From Cladochytrium replicatum (taxonomy: Eukaryota > Chytridiomycota > Chytridiomycetes > Cladochytriales > Cladochytriaceae): a stretch of DNA of 64,000 bases. The first letter of the stretch is position 1. Every line of letters starts with the position of its first letter. A model generated the notes under the pieces. The model was not told the origin of the DNA. It saw nothing but the letters and a program-made list of their open reading frames with translations, and searched no databases. The stretch lies in contig JAHLKD010000031.1 in NCBI GenBank assembly GCA_025526935.1, positions 124,001 to 188,000 of the forward strand. Reading direction: 5' to 3'. Below, one piece after another: positions 46,777 through 57,500 of this stretch. The position numbers and the translations under genes are program-made.

Positions 46777-48990
46777 TCAAATCGAAAGTGGAATGTCGCT
46801 GCCGGGGTGGAATGGCTGCAATCTCTCGTCAGGCAACCGCACTCCTCCGCGCGTCAGCCGCGTCGCATAGCTCGCCTTCACCCACGTCGTCGGTGTGTAC
46901 TTGTACGATAGCCGCAGCAAGCTCCGGAACCATGTGTTCTCCGTCCTGTCCCAACCTCCCTCGTACCTCGCCTCCCGCATCACCTGGTTACACACGCTCG
47001 TCCGCAACGAGTCAAACTCCTGCCCAAGCTGCTGGAACAGCGTGATATCATCCGACCCCATCTCCACATGCCCAGCATACAACCCCCCGGTCTCAAGCGA
47101 CCCCGGCGACGTCGCCTGTCCCGCTCCACCGGCCTCCGCATCCGCCAACGTCGCCATCTGCACCTTGCTCGCCTCCCCGCTCAACTCGGCCCCAAGCGAG
47201 ATCGCAACCTCCCCGTTGCGCCCGTTTACCCCCACGCCAACTGGCGCAAAGTACTTTGCAAAAAGACCCGCCAACACCGCCCCGTCCGCGATCGCAAGAC
47301 CCGCGCCAACGCTCCCGTTGTGCGCGTTCGTCGCGACAGGGTGCGCCGCGTCCCCCAACATCATGATCCTGCCAGGGTGGAACTGCGGCGAAGTGTAAGA
47401 GTCCAGCCACCGGTCCGCCATGTCCATCACGTCCATGGCGATCGTGGACTGCGCGTCCGTCCGCGCGATCAGCGCGTGGACTGTAGCAGGAACATTAAGC
47501 ACGCCGTTCGTGATGAGCTTGAGCGCGATCCCGCGGGCATCGCTCCCGCGGACGTAGTACATCCCCTCGACATGCTTGGGGATCTCCATCGAAACGATGT
47601 GCGGGCTGTCAAAGATCTGCGACGCGCGCTCGGCGAGTTGCGCACGGAGCTGGAGCTCGAATGCCGTCGGCTGGGTTCCGAGGGCCTCGCCGTCGCGCGG
47701 GGGTAAAGGGATCTTGGCGCGCCCCTCGAGCTTGGCCATCGTGTCGTCGGCAACATCGCCGTCGTGGCCGGTAGAGTCCGACTCGGGCTCGTCACGGAGC
47801 CTGACGGTTTCCATCATCGACACCGTGGCGGTCATGTTGGTCGGGGAGGTGAGGCGCGAGGTGCGGAGGACGGCTTTGGACACAGCATTGCGACGCTTTT
47901 GCTCGACCCAGTCGCGGAGGTGCTGTCCTTCCTCTGTCTGCGCGGCGACAATGTTCCAACCAATGTTGCCGTTACCCAAGTTTGCAATTCCGATGGACAG
48001 TCCACGGCCGATGGTCGAGGTGGATGCACCGTCGGAAACCAACTCGCGGATGTCCTCAGGCGTCAAGGGCTGAATCACGGTACCGTCGGGAAGTTCGGTG
48101 GGAGCATCAAACGGCAACGGCAACCCCATTCGCGTGATACCATGGCAAATAAACGCCCCGGCGTGCTGCGGCGGGTAGCGATCCGACCCAATCAGTTCGC
48201 GAACCTTTGAATTGATCCCGTCCGCGCCGATAAGCATATCGCACACCTCCACATGATCATTCGCGAAACGTGCCGAGACGAGTCCCGACGACGCCGAGAT
48301 GATGAAAGAGACCAGCTCGTACCCCATGCAAAGGTAGGGTATCTTTTCGAGAAACTTTTCGCGCACAAACCAGTCCCCGCGCGCCATGTCGGCCTCAAGA
48401 CCCTCCACGTCCTCCTTCCCGTCGGCATTGTTTGCGCCGTCGACTGCGGAAAAGTCCACAATGTTGTCTTTGCCGGACATGGAGGACTTTTCGGCGTTGG
48501 CGCGGGCTTCTCTGTGGATCAACTCATCGCCTTCCTCGGTCAGCGCTATCATGAGCAAACGGAGGAGGTCGACGCGACGCACGCCGACCATGGGTGGAAG
48601 CAAGGGGTCACCCATGGGCAGGTTGTCAGTGATAGGGTCGGTGGTTGTGCTCAGAGCGTCGACGGGTGGCCAAGTCACGAGCTGCTCGTTCGTGTCCGAG
48701 TCGACGCTCTTGAAAGTCACGACGGGGCGTGCGATGCGCGCTAGGCGGTGGCCGAGACCCATCTCGCGGAGGAGGTCGATGACCCATCGCCAGAGGATGT
48801 AAAACTGGGCGGGGCTGGATTTGTCCGAGATGGCGTGCTCGTGGTACGACTCAGGGCCTTGGCGCTCAAAGATGATGGGCTGGATGTTCAGGCCGGTGTT
48901 TCTGGCTACACGCTTGAGGGCGAGAGCGGTGGCGAGACCGGAAATGCCGCCGCCAATGATGACGATGCGCCGCTGGGAAGAAATGTCCAT
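46777..48990 (-). CDS. large FAD-dependent monooxygenase
   Basis: A single exon of 737 aa, start at the ATG at 48990. FAD-binding signatures of class A flavoprotein monooxygenases are all present: RIVIIGGGISGLATAL (GxGxxG, residues about 9-24), IFERQG (end of the second strand), MLIGADGINSKVR (DG motif, about 250) and RIMMLGDAAHPVATNAHNG (GD motif, about 543). The enzyme is far longer than the usual 400-450 residues. The extra length lies in polar segments between the motifs (about residues 165-215 and 385-450) and in a C-terminal extension. Substrate unknown; relatives hydroxylate aromatic rings or epoxidise polyenes. It is intronless and GC-rich, unlike its intron-rich neighbours. It ends 194 bp before the methyltransferase gene on the same strand. 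Confidence 0.9.
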   Translation of the reverse strand: MDISSQRRIVIIGGGISGLATALALKRVARNTGLNIQPIIFERQGPESYHEHAISDKSSPAQFYILWRWVIDLLREMGLGHRLARIARPVVTFKSVDSDTNEQLVTWPPVDALSTTTDPITDNLPMGDPLLPPMVGVRRVDLLRLLMIALTEEGDELIHREARANAEKSSMSGKDNIVDFSAVDGANNADGKEDVEGLEADMARGDWFVREKFLEKIPYLCMGYELVSFIISASSGLVSARFANDHVEVCDMLIGADGINSKVRELIGSDRYPPQHAGAFICHGITRMGLPLPFDAPTELPDGTVIQPLTPEDIRELVSDGASTSTIGRGLSIGIANLGNGNIGWNIVAAQTEEGQHLRDWVEQKRRNAVSKAVLRTSRLTSPTNMTATVSMMETVRLRDEPESDSTGHDGDVADDTMAKLEGRAKIPLPPRDGEALGTQPTAFELQLRAQLAERASQIFDSPHIVSMEIPKHVEGMYYVRGSDARGIALKLITNGVLNVPATVHALIARTDAQSTIAMDVMDMADRWLDSYTSPQFHPGRIMMLGDAAHPVATNAHNGSVGAGLAIADGAVLAGLFAKYFAPVGVGVNGRNGEVAISLGAELSGEASKVQMATLADAEAGGAGQATSPGSLETGGLYAGHVEMGSDDITLFQQLGQEFDSLRTSVCNQVMREARYEGGWDRTENTWFRSLLRLSYKYTPTTWVKASYATRLTRGGVRLPDERLQPFHPGSDIPLSI

Positions 48991-49372
48991 ACTTTCGTTC
49001 GAGCTAGAAAGTCAATCTGGGAAGTGATAAACGGGTAAGGATTCGATTCTCTGATACAGGAGAAGCAAGAACAGGCAGATCAAGAGCACCGAATACCGAA
49101 TGCACTTGCATTTTCATTTGCATTCAAGCAGGCAAGCAGGCAAGCATCGAAGCAAGCATGGAATCTGGTTCGCACCATGTAATAGAACAATTGGCTTTCT
49201 TTACTCACCGGCAGACGATTGACGAGATCGGGAGTCTTAAAATACACCAAGCCATTATTTAATTATTTGATAATAATAACGTGGGAAAAATAGGAACGTC
49301 ATGTGATGGTCGCCATTAATTGCAACTCAAACGAGGGGTTTTGTTCGCATTGCAACCGCACCGTGCTTCGAC
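48991..49372. other. upstream region of the monooxygenase gene
   Basis: Around 49125-49160 there is a short imperfect repeat of GCAAGCAG/GCAAGCAT units. The region 49240-49290 is AT-rich. No gene. Confidence 0.4.
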
Positions 49373-50080
49373 ATGGATCTGACCTCGATTAATCTCACAG
49401 CCCCTCCACCACTGACGCCTCAAGCGCTGGGATTCAGCCTGTTGCTCCTCTTTCCGCCGATTCTCTGCGACTGGTGCCGAAGATTCACGCGCAAACTGGA
49501 CGGACGAAATGATCGGCGCGTTCTTGAAGCTTCGAATGAGAAAACATCGGAACTCCTTTCTCAATGCAAAGGACAAGAGCGCCTTGTCGAGCGGATGGGC
49601 TGACGTTCAGAAGGACTTTGGGCTGCTGTCCCACCTGGTCTGGCAGTCGAACAGTTTAAGAACAAATCCAACACGCTGCTCTCGACCTTCCGCAAACTGA
49701 GGGAAGCAGAGAATGACACTGGAAACCGGACAACTGTGCAATATCCATCGTTCTGGGAGGCCCTTGTTGAATACTTTGGCGATCGCGATGGCCTCGCACA
49801 TGATTGTCTCGCAGACAGCCGGAATTCTTCCACCATCGATTTTGATTTAAACACATCGCCTTCCAATGAAAACGAGAGCGACAGCCCAGCTGGAAAATCC
49901 GACAAAAAACGCAAAGGATCGAGCACAATGATTCCAAGCCCAGGAGTCGCAAGGACGGAAAATCCTTTGGGTTGTCTTTTTTCAACCACACTTTCTGACC
50001 CTTCCACAGATGCAACTCCCGCTACAACCACGAAGGAAAGCCTGAACTGTGGACGTTCACACCAGATGACTGCCGTGGTG
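49373..50080 (+). pseudogene. Myb/SANT-like DNA-binding protein, broken
   Basis: From about 49495 one frame reads NWTDEMIGAFLKLRMRKHRN and then AKDKSALSSGWADVQKDFG, the Trp-containing start of a Myb/SANT-like domain. The signal then shifts frame at about 49622 and continues as FKNKSNTLLSTFRKLREAEN, then YPSFWEALVEYFGDRDGL and a disordered Ser/Asn-rich tail ending near 50080. The upstream part around the ATG at 49373 is again in another frame. At least two frame changes are needed, so this is probably a pseudogene. Proteins with this domain are abundant in fungal genomes and often related to transposon-encoded DNA binders, but no transposase or terminal repeats are seen here. Confidence 0.55.
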
Positions 50081-50081
50081 T

Positions 50082-50517
50082 AGGACTGATGCATTGGATG
50101 CTCACAGAAGGTCACGAGCTCTAGAACCAGACTTGATACGACCGACCCAGTATCCTTCTTCCACGACCGACGATCGAGGAAGAGATTCTCAAGATGGACA
50201 AGGTGATACACTCTGCGCATGAGAACCTACAAGGGCCGAAAGGATGGTTCACGGATCGTATTGTGTCTACGGTGCAAAGGCACGGGTAGAGAACGGTGCA
50301 GGGATGCGTATTTCAACATGATCCGCACGTCGCGAACCCGCGTGTGAACGCATGGCATGTTCTTCGAGGAGTGCATCCCGGAGCGGTGATCGTGCTGCAT
50401 GATGCTCGACAAAGTATCTTGAAGACGCTAAGAGTTGTTTTTGCCAGATTTGAAGAGGAAGTGATACACGGTTTGCATCTCTCGGAGGCTCACAAGTGGT
50501 CTTTGGATGGGATGTGA
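50082..50517 (+). pseudogene. polysaccharide (chitin) deacetylase, NodB type, truncated
   Basis: Only the C-terminal half of a NodB domain remains. In one frame, MLTEGHEL, stop, NQT, stop, YDRPS, then EEEILKMDKVIHSAHENL and GWFTDRIVSTVQRHG match the middle of the domain with two in-frame stops. After a frame change the sequence NPRVNAWHVLRGVHPGAVIV, LHDARQS and a helix match the end of the domain (family pattern NAWHxxxxxHPGAIIxLHD). The N-terminal metal-binding motifs (TFDDG, HxxxH) are absent. A functional enzyme would remove acetyl groups from chitin in the cell wall; this copy cannot. It lies immediately downstream of the Myb/SANT-like remnant. Confidence 0.7.
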
Positions 50518-51574
50518 TCTGTAGTTGCCATAGCCGAGAAGGAGCTCGAGGCGATTGGAAAGAGTAATCATGATCGTGGGACTAAAGCGGAAGGAGAGGA
50601 TCATGTTGCGTAGTGATGAACAGTTATTTATCCCTTTACTGTGCAATAATTTTCGTGAATAAGTTTGAAAAAAAGCGACAGTCGCGGAGAAACGGTAGAA
50701 CAAAGAAGAAGAAAACTAACGCAGGAACGTGCACTGGAAAGAGATTCTCTTGGGAAAATAGGTAAACATATTGACTTAATGATTCATGTTTATTGATCAC
50801 AGAACTCTTTAATAGCCATCTCTTCTCCGTACTTTTGGCCAAATTGTTTGATTGTAGCATTGAGCTCGTTGAGGATCATTGTTCGCGTGCACTGGATGGA
50901 ATGAATGGTGGTCGGTATGCTCACAGAGAGGACAGGATCCGCAGGGAGTTCGGAGTCTGGTACACATATGAGCGAACTGAATTGATTGAGGTTCGAAACT
51001 ATGTCCTGGTATTCTGTAGGCCCTCCCTCTGTGTTTCTAATCCACGTGGAGATCGTTCTTTTACTATTTGTGTGGTTGCATCTTTAGTACGGTTGTACCC
51101 GCTTGCTCCACAATAAATCCTCCGTCATTTCCTCGCTGACTTACCGAGTCCCCCAAGTTTTTTTGGGCTTAAGGTAAGCTTTCCCAAAGTTCGTATTATT
51201 TTTCTACCAACTACTTTGTTTAATAAAAGGGTATTTTCTACGTTTTGACATTATATATTAATATTTTGTGTTTCGACTCGCATGTCTGCCTTTCTGGGAC
51301 CACTAAGCGGTCTCAATTCTACGCAAATGGCTGTTTACCTGAATGATTGTTTAAAAGAAACCAATTTTCAATATAAAAACATCTGTACCCAAAGCTCCAA
51401 ACAATACACAGATATAACTCCAAGACGGAAAGCAAAATAAACAGAAGCAAATCAAAACAAACTGAAACCGCCCCGTCACAATTCCATTGCCTCTGACGAG
51501 AAACAATTGGTGTTAACAGAAGTAAACCCAAAATGATCATCGGCTTTTGACATTCGCGCTCTTTCATCCTCCTT
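50518..51574. other. gene-free region
   Basis: AT-rich stretches occur around 50640-50800 and 51180-51270. A short open frame at 50793-51116 has no motif. The right end is the 3' flank of the RhoGAP gene. Confidence 0.4.
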
Positions 51575-54500
51575 TTATGGCTCTAGCACTCCACCTCTCA
51601 CACTCGCCGTAGTATTTGCCTTTTCTCCTTGCGACAATCCCTCCGAAGAAACAGTCGATGCTTTGCGCACTTTTAAGTCGGTTAAGGGTAACAGATCTTG
51701 CTCAGTAGAAAGCGAATCCTCGAAAAACATTCCCTGCTGAACAAAGGCTGGCTCGAAATCGGTCGTAAATCGTTTCTGCGGCTTTGTCAAAGCTTCTTCT
51801 GTTATCGGCTCCAATTCGTGTCCCACCTCTTCTGATCTCAAGCCGGACTTCTCGGATTCTTCAACCTCTTTTGGGAGCTCGAAAGGATCCACGTCTCGAA
51901 CATCGGAAATAACAGACTTGGAATACGTCGTGTCGCTCCCAAACGGTTCCGATTCAAATGCAACCTCACCCTCTGGGACAGCTTGTTGGGAACTAACCAC
52001 CGCAGCAGACACCAGAGTCAGAGAAGCTGGAATTAAAGAGATTGTTAGTGATGCTAGTCTAGTTTTCTTGTGTTGGTTGGTACCTTCGTTCTCAGTTTTG
52101 GGCAAGGTATCGGACTTCAGATTCTCCAGTACTGGACTGTCAATATCAAATCCTTGTATTCGCCCCGTTGGTGGTTCTGAAACATGTATTGTCGGTACCA
52201 GGACAAGCACCTGATAGTCAATCAAGTCACTGTCTAAAGTAGCCGATTGCCCATCGGTAGTAAGCTCAGTCAGCAAAGTTCCTGCCGCAGTCTCTCCTTC
52301 TTCGTCGACCTTAAGAGAGGATAACCCGACGGACATAAGATCAGGCAATTGCGTTGACTTCGAGGCTCGGGTCTCCAACGTCGATGGAATTTCAACTGGA
52401 GCGATTAGATCCTCAAATGAGACAAGCGGCCCAACGATTGGTTCGTTTACAAATGTGTCCAACAAGGAACTCTGGCCATCCAAGAGCTGTGTAGCTACAC
52501 TCTTGATATCCTCTTTGGGAGAAGACAATGATGTGATAACTTCAGCTTCAGTCGCAGATCCGGCAATTCCCAGACTCGTGTCAACTTCAATAAATTCTCT
52601 GGTTCCCGTTGTTAGGCTGGTGTTCATAGCGCCTTCCGACGGAACTTCAAAAATGGTGTCTTCCGAAGCTCGAGGCTCGCCAAAGACACGATGAACCGTC
52701 TTTACGAGCATCGAATCCTTGGCGTCGTCTTCATCTGCGGGAACAGCGGTTTCGAGAACGGCGATTACATCCTGCAGCAGGGAACGCTGACTGGAAGGCG
52801 ATTTTGGCGCTCTAAGATTCATCGAGTCAGATGCCACCGAGTAAACAGCGCCAGGCTTTTCGCCCTCTTTGTCAAAGTTGAGAAGGTTTTCTGATATCGT
52901 CGTCGTTAGACTCGGTGCAATCAAGGGCCAGTCACTTTCGCCCGTCAAACGATCGGGTTCTGGGAGGTCGGTTGTTTCGCGCACAGCTAGCTCTGGTTGC
53001 GATACTTCGACTTGTTGAGCTTCTACCCATTGCGTTTGTCGTCGGTTTGAATCAACCTGATCCTTTGCTTGGTCAAACTCCAGTTCGACTTCAACAATAG
53101 GCTTAGAGCCTGTGTGCACTTCTGACCCGCTCGAAACCACCGCTCCTTCCACTGCCATACCAGTCGGAACCACTTCTGAGATACCAAATGAAGGCTTTAA
53201 CAGCTGTGCAAGTTTAGATCCATAAGCTTCTGTCGTTGTGGAGGTCACAAGCTCACGTTCTTGCCACTGCGACAGCACTGGTTGATCAACACTGAGTGAG
53301 GAGTCTGGGGGGAGGTGGCCTATTCCTCTACTCTCAGATTTTTCTTCTGGTGCGAACTGCGGTTCAACCATCTGCTCTCCGTCTGAAACAAGCTGGATCA
53401 AAACTTCTGATGGAACAGTCTCTACCAACTCATGAATCTCAGTCTCAAATTGCTCATTATCGAGCATCTCCTGGATGACGAAGAAAGTGTTAGACTCGTC
53501 CTCTGCGTCGAGTTGGATTCCGCCGGGAGAGCGTTGAAAGTCATCCTCTACAAGTGCGGCACCCACAAACGGAGAATGAGCAGTGCTGAGAGCCTGAACG
53601 ATTTCTTCGACGCTAGTTTGGATGTATTGATCTCCATCCAACGGGTAAAGCACACTGACATTCTCGACAACGACCTCCTCGACATACGCATGGGAAACCT
53701 CCGGACTGAACAAGAGCTGACTCTCTCGATTCTTGGAGCCTCCCGCACTGCTCTCGCTTCTTATGCTGTTTCGGTCGGCACTAGTGGGCGAAAGCAAGTC
53801 CGGCTTGGCACTGGTACGTCCAGACTGAGACAGAGATCGCACCCGTGCCAGCTCCTGCGCTGTTGAACTCGCATGCGCAAGCATCAACTCAACTGCCGAT
53901 ACAGTAGGATTGATATCAGGCGACTTTGACAGTGAAGATGACGGTGCAACAGCCGGGAGCTCCTCTGCGTTGAAGCCGCCTCGTATTGGAGTTTCAACAG
54001 TAGCAAGGTTGAAAACATTGTCGTATCCATAGGTAGCCTGGACATTTGCTACGCCACGGCGACGCTCTTTGCGTGAGCTGGAGTACACCCTTTGAACACG
54101 AGCTTGGGGAGCAGTGCCAAGGTCAGACGGTCCACGAGGAACCGGAGAAGACTGGGAGCGCAGATCTCCACTCTCGCCAACGACCGCGACAGCACTACCG
54201 ATGTCGCTGTCGTCAAGAGATATCTCAGAATCGGTACGTTCGCCAGTCTTTCTGATGCCTAGCGGTCCTGGCATGCTTCTTCGCTTGGGAGATCCGGTAG
54301 ACGACCCCGTGCTCAAACGGTGGTGGTCGGAAGTGATTCGCACCATGCCAACCGGCATTCCAACCGAGGCTCTCTCAAATACACCTGCACTGGCCCGATC
54401 GTCTCCCAGAGCCAATTTGAGAGACTCTTCAGCGCGCCCGCTATCCCATTCCTCTCCATCATGTCCCTTACGTAGTGAACTCTTTCCGCGGATAAGAGTA

Positions 54501-57500
54501 GGCACAGGTGACTTTTCGGGCAAAGGACTAGGTCCTCGGCTTCCAACCACGGAGAAACCCTCGAAGTGAAATGCTGCCTCTGCATCGTCCGCATCGCCTT
54601 CAACGCTAGGTGAGGGAGCGTCTTCCTCAAACTCGATCGGCCCAAATACCCACTCTTCCTGCTCAATTAGAATCTCAGCAATCGAGCACTGGTGCTGCAT
54701 GTTCTGCATTATAAGTCCAATCGAGTCTTTCGCGGGTGGGGGTTTCAGGAAGTTAGGCCCGAAAATAATCGAGAGATTTCGAATGGACATCTTGTTGATC
54801 GGGGATTGCAGCGAGACACGACGAAGATGCTCACAGACGTATTTGAGACATGCAAAATGTCTTGCTGGCAAAGAGTGGACCAAATCTTGGATTGTGATCA
54901 TTTTTGCACGCCAATCGTCCATCTCTGTGTATAATGCTGTTAACTGTTCTGAATGTCTAAAATCGTTGTATGTCTGAACTTACGTGCCGCCTCAATGAAT
55001 GCATCGTACAAATTGTATGTACAGATCGGTTCCTTATCTGGAGGCAATCCGTCCCTCAGGTATCCTTTAATGACACCGGTCACAACATGCACATCGTTGT
55101 CATATAAGCTCGATCCAGAGACCATTCCAGGTGTCAACGGACCCATATGCGAATCCCTCCCACTACCAGCAGCATTGGGAAGCTGATTATCCCGGCCGTG
55201 GAAACTGAAGAAGTTCGCATATCCTTGCTGCGATTGTCTTCCGTGCTGATACGAAGAGGTATAGGCAAGTGGTGGTGTCGGTGCCCCACGACCCACTTCA
55301 ATTCCCGGTCCCATTGACTGTCGCTTCTGTGCACGAATGGACGATGGGATAGGAGGAATCGGAGGTGCGGCGACAGTCTCCCAATCTCGCGACGCGAACT
55401 CCGCAGATGATCTGGATGACGATATTGTTTCCGTCAATGATAGTCGAGAAGCGCGTCGCGCCAGTGACGGTGTAAAGTCCGAGATAAATGGACTGGACAG
55501 TGATGAGACAAGCGGCGACGATGAAGCTGGTGGATACAAGTGAACTTTGGTCGGATCAAGATCGAACAGGCGACGAAGTTTGTCCATCGTTGCTGCACTT
55601 CCGGATACACGATAAAGTCCCTCGGATTCCAGTCCAATCTGTTCCACGAGTGTGATACACCTTCGAAGGATTAACGGAACCTCTGTGCTGTCTGCTTCTC
55701 CGGTCGTCACGTAGCTACTTGCGCCAGACGGTGGTCTAGATTGCTTCGTTCCCACTCTTCTTCGCAACGTCGATGTGTTGGAGTTGATGGTATTAGATCG
55801 ATGGATTAACAAACCACCCGCAGGTTGGAAGAACCCAGTAACTGCTCCACGAACCAGCGCTGCAGGCGAGAGGTCCCTTTCCTTCGGCCCAGGGGCAACA
55901 GGTGACGTCGTTGGTGACGACGAATTGGAGAACTTGTTGAAGAATGGGAAGAAGAGTTTTGAATTTCCAGCTAATGCAGAAGCCGATGCAGGTTGTGGAC
56001 CAGCCATCGTAATTCCGCCGACATCTGTGGTACCAGACAAACCTTGTTGAGCAACTGTTTGTCGCATTTGCATGGCCACTTCTGGGGATGCCGGAATCGG
56101 AGATGATATTACCAACTTTGACGCGTCAGTCTTCTTGAGTTGCTCTTTCTTCTCCTCTTTTTTATCTTTCTCCCCTTTACCCACTCGAGCCTTATCGCGA
56201 ATTGCCGAAACCACGTTTGTCGCTGCAGTTCCTCCCTGCCCTTTGTTCATCGTTGCGGGTGACTGTGGTTGCGGTGGAGAAGCCGCGTTCGCCATATTAC
56301 CTTTGCGATCCTTTTCCCTCCCTTTCCCTTCGCGCTCTCTTGCTGTGTTTGAGCGCGTGAGGCCTTCGTCGAGCGGTGGAGGTCGTTCAACAATTTCACC
56401 AGCAGAGACAATCGGATTATCCAGCTTTCTGAAGTCCATCGGGGATGAAATGCTTATTTTCGATCTCAAATCCTTTCCGGAAGATTGCTGAGCGCTAGAA
56501 GCAGGTTGGTTGTCAACATGATTGCCGAGTCTAGAGAAAAGCTTCTTCGCCATATTTGGTTTTCCTTTCTCGGCAGATGGGTTTTCTGAGACCGACCTTC
56601 CCGGTGACAAACCAGGCATTCCAGATGCCTCTTGAGCGTACGTAGGTGTTAAGTCTTTGGGTGGTGTAGGCGGTACCTTTGGCTTCAGCGCAGAACTAGA
56701 CAGCGGAAGTAAAGGAGAGGCTGTCTTCGATGGTGGAAGAAGCTTAGTTGTGGAAGGTTGCCTTTCGCCCTTCTCTAGCATAAGTGGTAGAGTAAACTCC
56801 GGAGTTTGCAGAGATGATGTGGCTGAATACGCTGGGGAAGTTGCTGCAGCGGCCGCAAATGCTGCATCTTGTTGTTCGTCCAACACAGCATTGCTCAGTC
56901 TGAGCAATGACTTTGCGAATTCACTCGAATCTCCCAACAGTGATTCGGTCGATGGAATTCGTGGAGTTCTACGTCCTCCTTCAGCATTACTTTCAGATGA
57001 CATCTTCTTCAACCGCTCAGTACTTTCTGCAATTAAAGCTGTGTTGTTCGATGTCTGGATGTTTGAAAACGGTGATTTGAACAGATTCGTTATGTGGCTC
57101 GAACGCGCATCCACACTATTCTGTCGTGAGAGAGACACTCTTTCCTCTCGCGTGACTAGTCCGGCCTCCGGCGCGACTGTTCGAATTGCATGCATCCACT
57201 CAAACATATCCTGCTTTCGAAGGGGCGTTTCTGTGTGGTGTGTAGATGCAGCAGGTGCAGTGCGGTTGAGTATCGAATGCATACTCGTGACGGTGCCTTG
57301 CTCGTGGCCAGCGCCAGTAAAATAGCTTGAAATATTTCCTGATGGTTGCCAACCTGTGCTTCCGACAGTATCATCCCAGATCAAAAAATCGAGAATCATT
57401 TGATCATTATGACTGAATGCTGATCCAGGTATTAATCTCCCTGATGTGTACTCCACAAGCAGGTAAGAGTAGCCATTCGAGATGTTGAGGGAGGTAGCAA

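Noticed and set aside
47068-48744. Long plus-strand open frames (up to 212 codons) opposite the FAD monooxygenase
   Set aside because: They are antisense shadows of a GC-rich gene: Arg/Pro-rich with no motif. The minus strand has the full set of FAD motifs.
50980-51010. A possible tRNA B-box (GGTTCGAAAC)
   Set aside because: No matching A-box or cloverleaf could be drawn around it. No tRNA gene was found anywhere in the window by eye, and a covariance-model scan was not possible.
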